The notes under the pieces were generated by a model, which was given only the letters and a program-made list of their open reading frames with translations, was not told the origin of the DNA and made no database searches. From Chlorops oryzae (Eukaryota > Arthropoda > Insecta > Diptera > Chloropidae): a stretch of 64,000 nucleotides of DNA. A program made the position numbers and the translations under genes. The stretch is taken from assembly GCA_020466095.1 (NCBI GenBank), contig CM035806.1, positions 129,813,156-129,877,155 on the forward strand, given 5' to 3'. This document shows positions 10,822-23,298 of this stretch, one piece after another (the stretch's first letter is position 1; each line of letters starts with the position of its first letter).

Positions 10822-11766
10822 ATCGGCTAGAGACAGCTGTACCTAGCTGTCGGTGAATGAATTCTTATGCATGAGTGCATTGGTATCAAGCAGCGAAACC
10901 TGCTTTGGTGTGCTGCATGCATGCATGATGCATCATGCTCGTCGTTCAGCTTCTGCTGCACTGTCGGTGCCGTGCAAAGGCAATTTATTGCAATAGCAAG
11001 AGGTAGCCATAGTGCATACCAAACATTGAATGAAGTAAGAGGAAACAAAAGGCAAGCATTTAATAAAGTAATGACAAATTAAAAGAATTTTTATATTCAC
11101 AGTCTTTATTTTTGTGTGCTTCTACATAGCTAAAGGCATATTAAAGTGCAAAGAAAAAAACGGTATTTTTTACAGCATGGATTGGAGGAGTTTCAAATGA
11201 ATAATTTTCTTCTTTTTTTTGTACTTCTTTAATTCGTGAATATTTGAAGGCAATCGAGACATTTGAGTAAGAGCATTGCCGCCACTGCGCCTACTTCTGT
11301 TAATGTCAGTACAATTACCGAAGATACTGAGTACATACATACATATTTGAATCGGTTTGGTATAGTCTTTTAAAAAGCATATACATACATACATATGTAC
11401 CTAGGCTCCTTTTTGTCAGATTTAATTCGCGTCTGAAATGAGTGGGTAAACTGAAAGATTAATTCTATTCTCTTCATTCCATGGGGGAATTTTGCGACTG
11501 AAGCGGCTTCGGGCATTATAGGGTTTTCTCTGAAAATAACGTCAATGAACCTATTCCGATGAGCCGGAAAATTCTTCGAATTTTTTTTTACTTTTTTACA
11601 AAGAGAAGCAAATTAGCTAAACGAATGGCCATACTTAAACATGCCTAATATAACAAACATATTCAGATGAGCGGTGTATGGTAAGTCTCGCTATTTTTAA
11701 TCCTTTGACGAGCAATGGGACATATATGTTGAATTATTTCTCCAAGACTTTCGATGGGGAAAACTT
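10822..11766. other. Unassigned intergenic sequence
   Basis: Contains TGCATGCATGATGCATCATG self-complementary sequence (about 10914-10935) and a short ACATACATACATAT microsatellite (about 11333-11396). No supported gene. Confidence 0.4.
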
Positions 11767-12248
11767 CCCTGCAGGAAGTCTGTCGCCATATGGCCCCATG
11801 TCTATATTGACGTCAATATAGACAAGAGAACTAGTGACAACGTCAACAGTATTTATAGGCGGTGTCATTAGAGAAACTGTACTGTCAAGAGATATAGTTC
11901 ATCTCCATTGACCATGTCAACAACGTGTCTCCTTGTAAAATGTGCCGCAAAATTGAACAAGTTAGACTCGTTAAAACTTAAATGCAAGCTATTTTTATTG
12001 AAAGCGGAAAGTATAAATATATATATTAATTACTGGTGACTAGCGAAAAAGTACTCCTTTTGTCTACATAATAGTACCGACGTCACTAGTTCGTCAATAG
12101 TTTTTCGGTCTACTGTCGACATTCAATGACAACTCAATGTTAAATGTCTATAGCGCAAAGCATTGCGGCGGGTATAGCTGGTCAGTAGTACTGTCGACGC
12201 GGTCATTAGTGAAAGAGTATAGATTCACTATTGACATTTCCTGCAGGG
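11767..12248. mobile_element. CCCTGCAGGAA-ended TIR element (2-bp TSD TT)
   Basis: Terminal repeats CCCTGCAGGAA / TTTCCTGCAGGG are flanked by TT on both sides. The 482-bp interior contains several palindromic ATTGACGTCAATA-like and GTCAAC motifs but no ORF. It has the end pattern (CCCWGC) and 2-bp duplication of the other elements of this class. Confidence 0.7.
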
Positions 12249-13118
12249 TTAGCATTGAAACAACTTTTGTATATAAAACGAGCACTGAAGAAAATTATTT
12301 AATATTTAAAGTCTTTAGGCACTTCAAAGCTGCTGATGAGTCACGGTCACGAGACACGGTCACGACTTAACGAAATATGTAAGGTCACATCCTCCAATCG
12401 TGTGGATGTCCCATGTGGTTAAGCTGAAACAATTTTTCAAAAACTAAATGGTAAAATAGTTTTTCGCAAAAATCTATTCTTTCATTAACGGTCGTCAGAG
12501 GGTTAAGCGGGAAACTCTTGAATCTTGGTGCTGGTTTTCTAGTCCGTTGAATATTTTTCAACAAATTTGCATTAACCCTGTGGCAGTGGAACAATTAGAA
12601 TCGCATCTGTGTTCAATAGAATAGGTGTGGTACCAATAACCGATCCGTCAACTTAAAATAACAACTGCAACTGTAAATGTAACTCAAAAAGCACTGTGGA
12701 CCTAAAGAGGTACAAAAAATGACAAAAATAAAATAGCCTCTAATATAGAACAGTTGCAAAAAAAATAAATGTTTGGAACTTTTTTATTTTACAATTTCCA
12801 TCCGCATTCCTAAACATTGTTAAGGTTAAAGACTGGTTTCCCTTTTCTTTTTTTTTCTTTTTTTTTTAATTCTCGTACGACTTTCACAGGCTTTGGGTAC
12901 ATAGTATGGGCTTTAATGGGTTAATATCCATTTCTAAAAAAGGATTTCAGAAGATTTCTAAATTTTAATAATTTTATTTTATTTTTCGTACACTCCTATT
13001 AGTGTGCACTCAACTGTGTCAAATATAAATGTTAACTGCTTTAATTTTTTGACCCTTTGTGACCAAATAAATATTTTTCTTGAGACAGGTCTGGATTCGC
13101 CAAATCTTAAGATAAATA
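12249..13118. other. Non-coding; dispersed repeat partly shared with 16.04-16.46 kb
   Basis: About 12385-12850 (CTTTCATTAACGGTCGTCAG, TTTCCATCCGCATTCC) recurs as a strongly degraded copy at 16040-16460. No coding sequence supported. Confidence 0.5.
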
Positions 13119-13530
13119 CCCTGCAGTAATATGGACTGACCCAAGTGTAGCCTTCGGTCAGTCCTTTATGTTACCAGTACCTACTATTCCTCTCATAATT
13201 CCACTTCGAATGTATACAACGGAAATTTTTAACCTACCCCTGTCATTGGAGAGGGACTAGTCCGCAAAACGGCTGTAGGTCAGTTTTTTTGGGTCAAATG
13301 TCGTAATTTTGTCTGGTTTTAGGATAGTCAAATAAGGAAAATAAAAAAACCATTTTCTTATACATATATTTTCTATGTTGATGAAAGTGTCATTTATAGA
13401 CTAACCTTAAACCAACTGACCGCCGGCTAGCCGAATTCGATGGAGCGAACTGCCATAATATAACCGGTAGGATTTGGACCGATCAAAGGCCAGTCCTTCT
13501 TGGGAAATTTACCGGCTCATTACTGTAGGG
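13119..13530. mobile_element. CCCTGCAGTAAT-ended MITE (2-bp TSD TA)
   Basis: Ends CCCTGCAGTAAT / ATTACTGTAGGG are flanked by TA. The 412-bp body has several short inverted GGACTGACC/GGTCAGTCC motifs. It shares its terminal 12 bp with the larger element at 25696-26633. Confidence 0.75.
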
Positions 13531-14344
13531 TATATAGTAAAAAGGCATACATACATACATTCATACATATGTAAAAATGTAATTTCGACTCAGAATGTGT
13601 GAAAAAGAATTCCCATACTTGAAAGAAAAAAGGTTTGGAATATTATAATCATTTGATTTTCTTGAAGTGTAAAATATGATATTTTTCGCTTAGTCCCACA
13701 ACAACAACAACAACAACGCGTGACGACGAACCGCCGGACGGACGCGTTGCCAAGCGATGGTTGTATGTTCGAGGTCGAGGCAGCAGACGACGTCTTGCAG
13801 CTGCAATTGTGCAGCAAGCCACTGAACTGACACTGCAGAGGAAGAAGGAAAAAAATAAAAAAAAATAAGATTACCAAAACTCAAAAACACGCCAAACAAG
13901 AAAAAATATAAGCTGAAAGCGAGATATAAAAGCGAAACGATGCACAGTGGGATTTCAGCGGAAAAAATAGAATTTTTCGACCATTCTATTTGTACGATAT
14001 ATTGATTTCATCCAATACATAGAGCAATATATAGATAAGAAAATTCCAGAACTGTTTTTTGAAAAAAATTAAATTAAAAAGTGAAGCTGAAGTTAGAAAA
14101 TCTTTTTTCTTCGGAAAATAGTTTTTCATTAAAATGAAGAGTTTGATTTTTAAAAGAAATTGAAAATTGTCGCATTTAATCAAAGTGGAGGTTGACTTTA
14201 CCGCCAATAGATGGTTTTAACATTTTTATCCTCGGCATTTCAAAAAATTTCTTGAGGGCATAAAAAAATTTTTCAAACAGATTTGGGCCTCTTAGGATTC
14301 TATTAGTAACACAGCGCAACGTTACGATAACATACATATGTACA
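13531..14344. other. Non-coding with a segment duplicated at 17.52-17.70 kb
   Basis: 13698-13720 is a CAA microsatellite. 14015-14203 is nearly identical to 17521-17705 (same orientation), so a dispersed or duplicated block is present. No supported gene. Confidence 0.5.
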
Positions 14345-14346
14345 TA

Positions 14347-15203
14347 AGGTAAGTGTACCACGTAAGGCCCGGCTCCTCGTAAGGCCACTTTCATTTTAAC
14401 CAACTTCTAACTATCAAATGTTTCTGTACTTGCACATGTTGAAACATGTCCTCAAGTTATTTCGAGAAATAAAAAATTAAGACAATCGCACTATATTTGC
14501 GGCGACCACAGTCAATTGAAAATAACAGAGGCGTAAAAAAGCCATTTTTATAGTGGACGATGCTTAAAAAATAATGATCTATAGTGAAATTGTGGGTTGC
14601 TTTCTTAAAATAACAAAGTTTGTTGTATTGTGAAGATACAGAGGTATGTTTATGGTAAAAAAAATCAATAGCAAATTTTTTTCTTGGAAAGCCTATGAAG
14701 GCCCACCATAAAAAATTCAACAACGGTCATTAAAAAACCTTATATTGAGTTGCTCTGAGGTCAAAAGACGGCAACTATACCTTTTTTTTGCTTAAATAGC
14801 GTTTAATCTTTAATTCTTAATCAAAACAGGTTAGTAACATTCGTTAAGTTTTTTTTAAATAAACGAATTTTGTCTGATATTTTAATTTTTTTTACTAGCT
14901 TTTACAATATAAATTAACATAAAAGGCTTTCAAAAGTAATGAATGCATGTTTGGGTTCATTATCTCAAACAAGGAGTAAGTGGGCCTTTTAAGGTACACA
15001 TGTTCCTCGTAAGGCCCAAAATGACGATTTTTTAAATCGCATTTTAGGAGCTTTTCCGATAATGATTTTTGGCAGAATTTTTTGTTTTTCTATAGAAAAT
15101 TTATCAAATAAAACAACACAAAAACAATCGGGTTTCTATCATCAATACTTTGTACGCTGTAATCGAAAAGGTGTTAGGTGGGCCTTACGTGGTACACTTA
15201 CCT
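14347..15203. mobile_element. TA-flanked TIR element (AGGTAAGTGTACC ends)
   Basis: A 25-bp inverted repeat (AGGTAAGTGTACCACGTAAG, extended by GCCC) forms both ends and is flanked by TA, as in the Tc1/mariner/pogo group. Extra internal CTCGTAAGGCC boxes lie near both ends (about 14374 and 15004). Internal frames are short and broken, so no transposase is claimed. Length 857 bp. Confidence 0.75.
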
Positions 15204-15205
15204 TA

Positions 15206-16539
15206 CTTGAGTTAAACCCCCCCCAAAAAAATGTGCATAGATCCATAGCAGGGATATCCCTATGGACTGTCAGATTTGAACCATTTCTTCCACGTTATTT
15301 TTTAATAATAACCTTTGATAAGTTTATTTAAATCGGTTGCGTGTTGGATGCAGCTGCCATACAAAACTACAAGCAGTGGTCTATGGGGGGGAACCCGAAG
15401 GGGTGAAAAAATTTAGATGGATTTTGCTTCATATCTTGTTTACCTCAATTAAACCATGGATACAAATTTTCATCCTTAAATTCAAAATGGGCATTTTTGG
15501 GGCAGACAATTGAGATGGAAATTGGATAGTTTTTTCTTAACCGGGCCCCAAAAATACTTCTTTGTTATACCACAATGGCCAAAGTTTTTTAATTTGAAAA
15601 TAAAATCTAAAGAAATGAAAAAATTTAAATTTTGAATTTTTAAATTTTCCATCGGGTTCTTTACATGAAGTTAGAACGGTCCCCTTTTTTTTTTTTTACG
15701 TACATCCAAAAGTTTACATTTTACTTTGGGTTTTCCCTTTTAAAAGAAAAATTAAAATTAAATTTTTTTTTGTCACAAATTCAAAAACTGAAATAATAAA
15801 AAGGTTTAAAATTTTTTTGGGAATTATTTTCTAAGCCCCTCGGAAAGCACTTATAAACCTGCAGTAAATAACGCCCAATTTAAAAATTGGATTTCTTTTT
15901 ACAACCTAATATCCAATTCAATTGGGTGTATAACCGATTTTTAATCCTTTGCGGAAGGGACTAATTTGGAAATTTCTAAGCTTTTTGGGAAAATTAATTC
16001 CTTTTGATATAAAAAGAATAAAAAAATTTTTTTAAATTTTTTCAAAGTGTGAGGTCATAAGACCTACCTTAACAAATTGAAGGCCCCTCCAATCGTGGGA
16101 TTCCCATTTTAACGGAAAATTTTTAAAAAAAAGGAAAATTTTTTGAAAAATTACTTTCATTAACGGTGTAAAGGGTTAAGGGGAAACTCTTAATTTTTGG
16201 TTTTCTAGGTTGAAATTTTTCCAAATTTGAAAGGGGTGGAAAATTAAATCCATTGTTTCAATAAATAGGTTTCCAATAAGTCCCAACAAAAAACAACCAA
16301 CAAAAACCAAAAACCGTGGACCAAAGGGACAAAAATGCAAAAAAAATGTTAATTGAAAGTTGAAAAAAAAAAGTTTGGAACTTTTTATTTTCAATTTCCA
16401 TCCGCATTCCAAAAGAATTAAAATGGTTTCCCCTTTTTTTCAATTTCCGACGATTTAAGGGGGTCAAGTTGGCTTTAAGGGAAAAATAATTTTAAAAATT
16501 TCGATTTTAATTATTATTTCATCCAATACATAGAGCAAT
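15206..16539. other. Degraded tract resembling other sequences with many dropped bases
   Basis: 15236-15478 is a poorer version of 17765-18020, and 16040-16460 a poorer version of 12385-12850. In both, single non-homopolymer bases are missing at high frequency while homopolymers are extended (runs of C, A and T). This may be an uncorrected long-read assembly segment rather than biology. No gene is seen. Confidence 0.5.
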
Positions 16540-17521
16540 ATGATACAAGAAAAGAAGATAGCGCCACTTCAGCGATGACAAATAAATCAAACTGTTGACA
16601 TTTTGTTGTTGTTTTGCATGTTAAATCGCTTTTTTCTTCGGATGCGAATTTTGGTTCTATTTGAAGGTTAAGACAACAGATTTTTATATCAATGTGTAAA
16701 GAAATGTTTGAAGAAAAATAGAAAAATATATTTCATTCAAAAAATCAACTTTTTCATTAATAATTTTGCATTCAAAGAGCCACTTGCTGGAAAACGGCGC
16801 AAGCAATTTCGTTTTTCGATCGTCAGTTCGCTTTCAGCGCTGTGAGCGATAACATTGCGAGCGGAGGTCGGAATTTTTTCCGCTGTTTTTTTATAAATAA
16901 GAGCAAAAAACGTCGCACTTCAGCTTCCCAGCCGGAGTTATGGTGTATGAGCACAATGTTATGACGAAGTAGTTAGGCCAAAATAAAAACATTTGTGCAT
17001 GAAACAATTCACGAAGTGAACAGAATTGTGATAAAATGCACGATGTCAACAGATACACTTCATATATTGACATCAAAAAGCAAATATAGCAAAAAGCGTA
17101 TATAAGCACCGTGCTGTGCACATCATTCGTTGTGCAATGCACGTGTTTACCACCAGCTTTACACAGTTTCGGCTGGGTTTCTAGCGATCGCTCCGACGCA
17201 GCCAGACTGAAAGAGCTTAGCGAAAATTTTTCAACAATCGAAGAAGTTGCACTTTGTAAACAAATCATGCATGAAAAAGTTATTATTTTAAGAAACCTGA
17301 ATTTTAATTTTCTTGCAACATTTCTCTACATACTAATGCAAAATCGATAATAAATAATATAAATTAAAAGAAATATGGATTTTAAGATAAAAAGCGTAAA
17401 ATAGCATGGGAAACAAAACAATAAAGCGCTCACTTTATGTATTTCTCATTTTCGCTCTCTGAGAGAATTTTTCAAAATACGGTACCCGAAGTGGCGCTAT
17501 CTTCTTTTCTTGTATCATGAT
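16540..17521. mobile_element. hAT-like TIR element (ATGATACAAGAAAAGAAGAT ends)
   Basis: The ~31-bp terminal repeat starting ATGATACAAGAAAAGAAGAT is matched at the right end and flanked by AGAGCAAT (16532-16539, 17522-17529), an 8-bp duplication. A short relative with perfect boundaries is at 22591-22822. A CCCAGCC-ended element (16927-17177) is nested inside. No transposase recognised. Confidence 0.8.
16927..17177. mobile_element. CCCAGCCG-ended MITE nested in hAT-like element
   Basis: Ends CCCAGCCGGAGTT / AGTTTCGGCTGGG are flanked by TT (16925-16926, 17178-17179). 251 bp, non-coding. Confidence 0.65.
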
Positions 17522-19444
17522 AGAGCAATATATAGATAAGAAAATTCCAGAACTGTTTTTTGAAAAAAATTAAATTAAAAAGTGAAGCTGAAGTTAGAAA
17601 ATCTTTTTTCTTCGGAAAATAGTTTTTCATTAAAATGAAGAGTTTGATTTTTAAAAGAAATTGAAAATTGTCGCATTTAATCAAAGTGGAGGTTGACTTT
17701 ACGCATAGTTTAAACATATGTATACTCTGAGTTAAAAATTCTGCCGCCACCTAAAAAAAATTTAAGTTGGCCATAGATCCATAGACAGGAGTATATCCTA
17801 TGGACTGTCAGATTTGAACCATTTCTTGCGCACGTTCACTTTTTAGCATATATAACACTCTGACTAAGTTTGATTTAAATCGGTTGCGTGTTGGATGCAG
17901 CTGCCATACAAAACTACAAGCAGTGGTCTATGGGGGGAACCCGAAGGGGTGAAAAAATTTAGATGGATTTTGCTTCATATCTTGTTTACCTCAATTAAAC
18001 CATGGATACAAATTTTCATTATGATAGGACCACTCCTTCTATTTTTTCCGCAAAATGTATGCAGCGATCCCACTGTGTGATGCATTGAGAAAAGGAGAGA
18101 CAAAAAAAAAAAAAAAAGACAAAAAGTAAAAAGAAAAATAAATCAAGAAAAGACGCAACGAAAAAAGAATCTATAAGAAAACTTGTTTTCTTTTTCATTT
18201 TTCTTTTCCTTTTCCTTTTTCTTTTTATTTTCAATTGTTTTTTATTTCTTATTTTAGTTGCGTTGAAAACCAGTTAAGAACACGGTTTGTGGTCTCTACT
18301 CTTCTTGAATGCTTTGGCTTATTTGTTTTGGTAAGCGTTGCATGCGGATTCTTGAACTTCTTTGTACGCCATAACAACAACAACAACAGCAATGCAGCAA
18401 CAAAGCCAGAGTAACCGTGCAATCAATGGAAGTTCAAAGCATGTGCTTGCAATAAATGCAATAAGCTTCAGCCTCAAAGTACGCAAAAGGTCTTGTATTG
18501 CTTTGTCTTGCATTGTCTTGTCTTATTCATACATACATACAATGTTTGAATGGCTCAAACTTCTTCTAACTTCTGAACTTCGGGAGATATCGACACACAC
18601 ATACATACATACATATATACATTCAAATGCATAGACCCCGGATCAGAGTGTTCTGCATTCTAAAACGATATTGCTTCGACTATGTCCAATGAGAATGTTT
18701 ATCGTACCATGCCAACTCCGCCCTTCGCTTCGTTTACGTCCGCAGTCATGTTTGAGAGACGCGTAACTCCTTGTACAGCTCGTTTCGGAATGGGCTTGGC
18801 ACTTCATGCCGAGCTTAACCGAAGACATATTGTAAAGGTACATGGTAGTTACAATTCCATGCCAATTTGTTTCTGTCTTAACTTAAAAGTTTTTTTTCTC
18901 TTAGTTAAATAGCGTTGTGCTCTCAGATAAGTTTCCATTTCCATTTCCGTTTCCATTTTGGTTTTCTTCTCTTTCGCTTTGGGTCCTTCCCTCGATGTTT
19001 CGATTACTTTTGAAGATTTTCTAATACGTGCACAAAGCAAATTCATTCCGCATGTTAATGTGTGTGTGTGAGTAAAGTGGGCGGGGGTGGTGAGGGGAGA
19101 GAGAATGGCAAAGGAACGTGTTTTCTTTTTAATTAAAAAAAAAAAAAATAATGAATAAGATACAATTAACGTATAATAGGTAAATATTCTTGATCCATAT
19201 GACATTTTATACGGAGCTGTTAAATCTGAATTCGAAATGAAATATTTAATTAATTTATAAGTCATGAGTATGTATATGGTTACAGAAAACCTATGAATTC
19301 AGCATCCAAAAGTATTCATATATACATATATGTATATTTCAAGATCAATTTATGTAATCCTTTTGCAAACGGATTTCTTATTTAATATTTATTTTATCCG
19401 CACAGATGTCGTATTGTACTTATAAAATATCTTTAATTAACCAT
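17522..19444. other. Mostly unique non-coding sequence with duplicated block
   Basis: 17530-17705 duplicates 14025-14203; 17765-18020 is the better-preserved version of 15236-15478. Short CAACAACAACAGCAA and ACATACATACATA microsatellites lie near 18370 and 18600. Apart from the weak exon candidate listed next, no gene is supported. Confidence 0.4.
18682..18837 (+). CDS. Weak candidate exon, unknown
   Basis: An ATG-initiated frame of 52 codons (begins MSNENVYRTMPTPPF, ends HAELNRRHIVK) runs to AAG followed by GTACAT, a possible splice donor. Local GC and codon composition are more coding-like than the surroundings. No domain is recognised and no partner exon was found. It may equally be chance or a repeat fragment. 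Confidence 0.15.
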
Positions 19445-19972
19445 CCCAGCGGAAAATTATCTCCTGCATGACAAAGTCATCGATGACATATAGATGACAT
19501 TTTCATGCATGACATCTTGGAGGACATGTCATCGTGGAGGGATGCTGTTCATGTGCTTGACTCTCATTGGCTACTGAAATTTAAATAAGGTTTTAGCGTC
19601 AGTTCAGCGTTAGCATGAAGTGGCGTAGATGATGAGTGCTCGACTCAGAATCCGAAGATCGCGGGTTCGATCCCTGGCAGAGGCGAATAAAAATTGTAAA
19701 AATAGATTTTTAAAAATTTTCGAAATATTCATAGAGAGCGCAAAGAAGAGAGTTATCAAACTGGTTTCTATAAATTGACATTTAAAGAGAAAAAGAGCAA
19801 TGTGCTCTGCTTTTTTCGATATCGCACCCCCTAGCATGACAATGTCACCGGTGAGTTCACTGTCCAACTCCTGCACAAATGTCATACAAAGTGTCATATG
19901 AATTGTCATGCATACCGGATCCAAAGTCACCGTGACTTCATCGATGATGTCAGCGGGACATTTGCCGCTAGG
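19445..19972. mobile_element. CCCAGCGGAAA-ended TIR element with tRNA-like module (TSD AT)
   Basis: Ends CCCAGCGGAAAAT / ATTTGCCGCTAGG are flanked by AT on both sides. Subterminal regions are packed with GTCAT/ATGAC motifs. The core (AAATAAGGTTTTAGCGTCAG then a tRNA-like module) is shared with 22875-23694 (opposite orientation) and 10101-10819. At the homologous position it carries a single TTAA, the empty site for the piggyBac MITE at 23299-23543. Confidence 0.8.
19617..19686 (+). other. tRNA-like module
   Basis: GTGGCGTAGATGATGAGTG (A-box-like) is followed by GGTTCGATCCC (19664-19674), a near-perfect B box. In a tRNA alignment the anticodon loop position is CTCAGAA, but the anticodon stem pairs only partly. 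A related copy at 23202-23264 (minus) has lost about 8 bases in the B box. Confidence 0.65.
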
Positions 19973-20324
19973 ATACTAGCTTAAGGCCTCGCTGGCCATA
20001 GCTTTAATCCCTTTTTAGCTTACTTGTGATTTTAAATTACTCTTAAGTTTTTGATAATAATAATAATAAAAATCCGCACAGATGTTCTTAAATGCACATA
20101 ACTAATTGTGTATGTATGTGTACAAGAAGGGACAAACCATGTTTTCGAAATTTGGAAATGTTCTTCACATACGTATGTATGACTAACATTGTATGCATAC
20201 TGCTGGGCGCCCAAACTATGTAAATTACCTGTTGTCCTAGTCCTAAGGATCGCCAAATAATCGTAAAATAATCGGGACTGTTTCAGATTAATGAAAAAAT
20301 TTTAATTAATAAACAAAAATTATA
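19973..20324. other. Unassigned sequence
   Basis: AT-rich with a short ATAATAATAATAA run near 20054. No gene or element end recognised. Confidence 0.4.
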
Positions 20325-20492
20325 GGGGTATTCACAAAGGCGTGTTAAAAGCGTTGGAAAGTCGGCAAATCGGAAAATTGCGACTTCTTAAAAATTTTTT
20401 AAACTTTTTTTGTATCTTGCACCACATTTTAAGCAGATAAAATTTTCCAATTTTCCGACTTTACTATTTTCCGACGCCTTTGTGAATACTCC
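20325..20492. mobile_element. Short foldback MITE
   Basis: GGGGTATTCACAAAGGCGT at the left is mirrored by GACGCCTTTGTGAATACTCC at the right, with further inner complementarity (GGAAAATT / AATTTTCC). 168 bp, non-coding. The target duplication is unclear. Confidence 0.7.
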
Positions 20493-20640
20493 TTATTTAA
20501 AAAATATCCCGATTCTATAAAAATTATTTCGAACTAGTTAGTTTCGATTAAGCCCTGCAAATATGTATATTCAGAGTGTTCATATATGGGCATATCCAGA
20601 AAAAGTAATTTTTTTGTCGCGTCCGTATATAGCTGATTAC

Positions 20641-21466
20641 CAGGGCTGGGCACCACTCCATTGAAGCTTTTGTTTGTGTGTGTGCTGCCTGCGCGTTATC
20701 CTGCACTGAGAACATTTTTTAGGAAATTTCAAATTTTTGAAAAAAAAGGAAACTTGAATGCGGCGAATAACAGAGTGGAAAACAACTTATTTCATTAGCA
20801 AAACACAAGTTTTCTAAATTATGTTGAAAACCGAGTAAGTTCGTCAAAATCAATGTCATCTCCTGAAAAGATTTTCAAGGTGGTTATCAGTTAACGAATT
20901 TCTGAACTTGATTTTTACAAAAGCCATGTCAGAGAAAGCTGACTCATATGCGTACGTTGTTCCAAAAATTGAAAAAAGGTGGTATATTTTTAATTTAAGC
21001 AACGGGTACTTAATTTTGTCAATATGACACCAAAATTCAAGGCCTCGACCAAGAGGAAGCAAGGCATCTCTTTGAAGCGAATCTAGTTCCATTTGGGCCT
21101 TTTCATGTTCAAATTTAATGCTAAAGACCAAGGATTTTTAAAAAGCTCAACTGAATCTCTAATTTAAAGTATTAAAGTATAACTCAAATACAAGTACAAC
21201 AAATATTACCTTTCTTATTTAATGCGCGCAGTCTATTGAACACGTTGTTATTCGCTTCGATTTATTTTTCATTTGAACTATGCAAAGCATGCTACGATTA
21301 AAACATTTTGCTTGCTCTCAATTTTTAGAATGTAACTAAAGCCTTTTCTGATCGGTTAATTTTCTCTCACTGTACAATTTTTCGTTCTCTTCTCTGTCGC
21401 TGATTTTTGTATTGCTACACAAGTTTTTACTCTCACAGCTCCATGGAGCTCTCATGCCCAGCCCTG
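20641..21466 (-). mobile_element. hAT transposon remnant
   Basis: Ends CAGGGCTGGGCA / TGCCCAGCCCTG are flanked by a perfect 8-bp duplication CTGATTAC (20633-20640, 21467-21474). The 826-bp element is internally deleted but retains the C-terminal part of a transposase on the minus strand. Confidence 0.92.
20856..21131 (-). pseudogene. hAT transposase C-terminal fragment
   Basis: This open 91-codon segment ends in the hAT dimerisation domain: YPLLKLKIYHLFSIFGTTYA followed by YESAFSDMAFVKIKFRNSLT and DNHLENL. It corresponds to the S-x-F-x-S-T-Y-x-C/Y-E-S-x-F-S-x-M motif of ZBED5/GTF2IRD2-type hAT proteins. The N-terminal zinc finger and catalytic residues are absent, so the element is non-autonomous. 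Confidence 0.75.
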
Positions 21467-21508
21467 CTGATTACCATTCGGGACTGCATAGAAACTTTGA
21501 AAGATAAA

Positions 21509-22358
21509 CAAGTAAGGGTGTTATAGTCAGGCGAGCCTGACAATAGAATACCCGACACAGACACACGTGTTCAAATAATTTTTAATATCAAGAGGTGTTT
21601 AAGGCCATAAGGGGCCCAATACACCGACTTTTGTTAAATTTCTTTATGAAAACTGCCCCTCTGCCACGCCCACTTTTCCAATTTTTTGGAATTCTAATCG
21701 GAGGCTTAGATATACGCTCAAATCCTAATTTTCATTGAAATATTTGGAAAAAGTCCGATTTTGAGGCAGTTTTGAGATTTTTGTGACAGACCCTAGTACT
21801 GGAGGTACCCTTAATAATGGACCGATCTAGGAAAGTTTTTGGGAGGATGTTTATGGCTACAAAAGAAGCATAAGTGCCAACTTTCGTTCAAGTCCCATTT
21901 GAATTTCGGGTGTAGGGGACAATTTTCGAAAAACGCCCTTCTGCCACGCCCACTTTTAACATTTTTGGAAATCGTATTACTTGCCTTGAAACATGTTCAA
22001 ATATCAAATTTCATCAAAATATGTTGAAAAACTTCGAGTTTAGAGCAGTTTTTGTGATTTTCGTAACAGACCCTAGTACTAGAGGTACCCCTAAAAATGG
22101 TCCGATCGGGTCCATTCTCGAACTTGTTCTTACTCATGCCCCTTTAGCACGCATACCAAATTTTGTCAAGATAGCTCAACTCCTTCGATAAGATAACTGT
22201 ATACAGACAGACAGACGGACATGTCTAAATCGAATCTCCTGGTGACGCTGATCATTTCTATATACATTTTGTATGGTCTATCTCGACTGGTTCTGAGTGT
22301 TACACACAACCACACAAACGCAATATACCCTCGACACAGAGTGTGTCGGGTATAAAAA
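21509..22358 (-). mobile_element. DINE-1-like element, reverse orientation
   Basis: On the minus strand it starts TATACCCGACACACTCTGTG, contains a GTCCGTCTGTCTGTCTG tract and GGGCGTGGCAG boxes, and ends ...CTTACTTG. A perfect palindromic hairpin GTCAGGCGAGCCTGAC lies just inside the 3' end. It is the intact reference for the interrupted copy at 24220-24530/27513-27545. Confidence 0.8.
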
Positions 22359-22590
22359 GTCCCCATAAGCTGCACGAAAGTATTGAGAAGCAAAAGTACT
22401 ATTTACCGCATACTTGAATTCGGGGCTTAAAATTGCTCATTTAAGTGTCGCGTCCGTTTGGAAATGCCCATATATCAGACTGAAATGAGCTGAAATATAC
22501 ATAGGTATCTATAAAAAATAACAGGCGCGTATTTATGAGTTCGAAATATTATATACAAGATGAGATACGCACAAGTCATATACATACAAC

Positions 22591-22822
22591 CATGATACAA
22601 GAAAACAAGATAGCGCCACTTCAGTACCGCTATTTTGAGGCTCTCTTTGAGAGCCGAAAATTGAGTTTGTGACGTCACTGAGCGAGAAATTGTTGTTGTT
22701 TCCCATGCTATTCAAAAAAGTAAAAAGCCGGTTTAACATGGGAAACAACAACAACGAATCGCGATTTTGAGTTTGTGACGTTTCCTCTCTCAAGTGGTGC
22801 TATCTTGTTTTCTTGTATCATG
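22591..22822. mobile_element. hAT-like MITE with perfect 8-bp TSD
   Basis: CATGATACAAGAAAACAAGA at the left end and its reverse complement at the right are flanked by CATACAAC on both sides (22583-22590, 22823-22830). The ends match the 982-bp element at 16540-17521. 232 bp, non-coding. Confidence 0.9.
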
Positions 22823-23201
22823 CATACAACTATTTCTTATTTAGAAGGAAATAGGAGTCACATATGAGCACCATCCCAGTAGGAAAAGTCCCCCTGACAA
22901 AATCAGTGATGTCAGAGTGACTTTGGAGCCGGTATGCATGACCATTCGTAGGACACTTCGTATGACGTTTGTACACGAACTGACAGGGACTTCCAGGGGG
23001 ACTTTGTCTTCGTGGGATTAGAAAAAGTCAATAGTGACGCCTAGCAGAACAATTTCCTGCTGGGGGGTGCGATAAGCAAAAATAGAATTCAAGAGCAGCA
23101 CATGCTCTTTGCTCTCTAAATGGAAATTTATAGAAACCAGTTGAAAACTCTCTTCTATGTCTTCTCTTTGAATACTTTGCAAATTTTTAACAATTTGTGT
23201 T

Positions 23202-23264
23202 CGCCTCAGACAGGGATCGATCTTCGGATTGTGAGTTGAGCACTCATCCACTACACCACTTCAT
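23202..23264 (-). other. tRNA-like module, B box damaged
   Basis: On the minus strand GTGGTGTAGTGGATGAGTG (good A box) is followed by CCGAAGATCGATCCCTG. Relative to 19617-19686 about 8 bases of the B box (GCGGGTTC) are missing. Confidence 0.6.
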
Positions 23265-23298
23265 GATAACGCTCAACTGACGCTAAAACCTTATTTAA

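Noticed and set aside
10369..10830. Long open frames on both strands (Arg-Glu repeats, Ser-Leu repeats)
   Set aside because: They are translations of a GA/TC simple repeat inside a TIR element.
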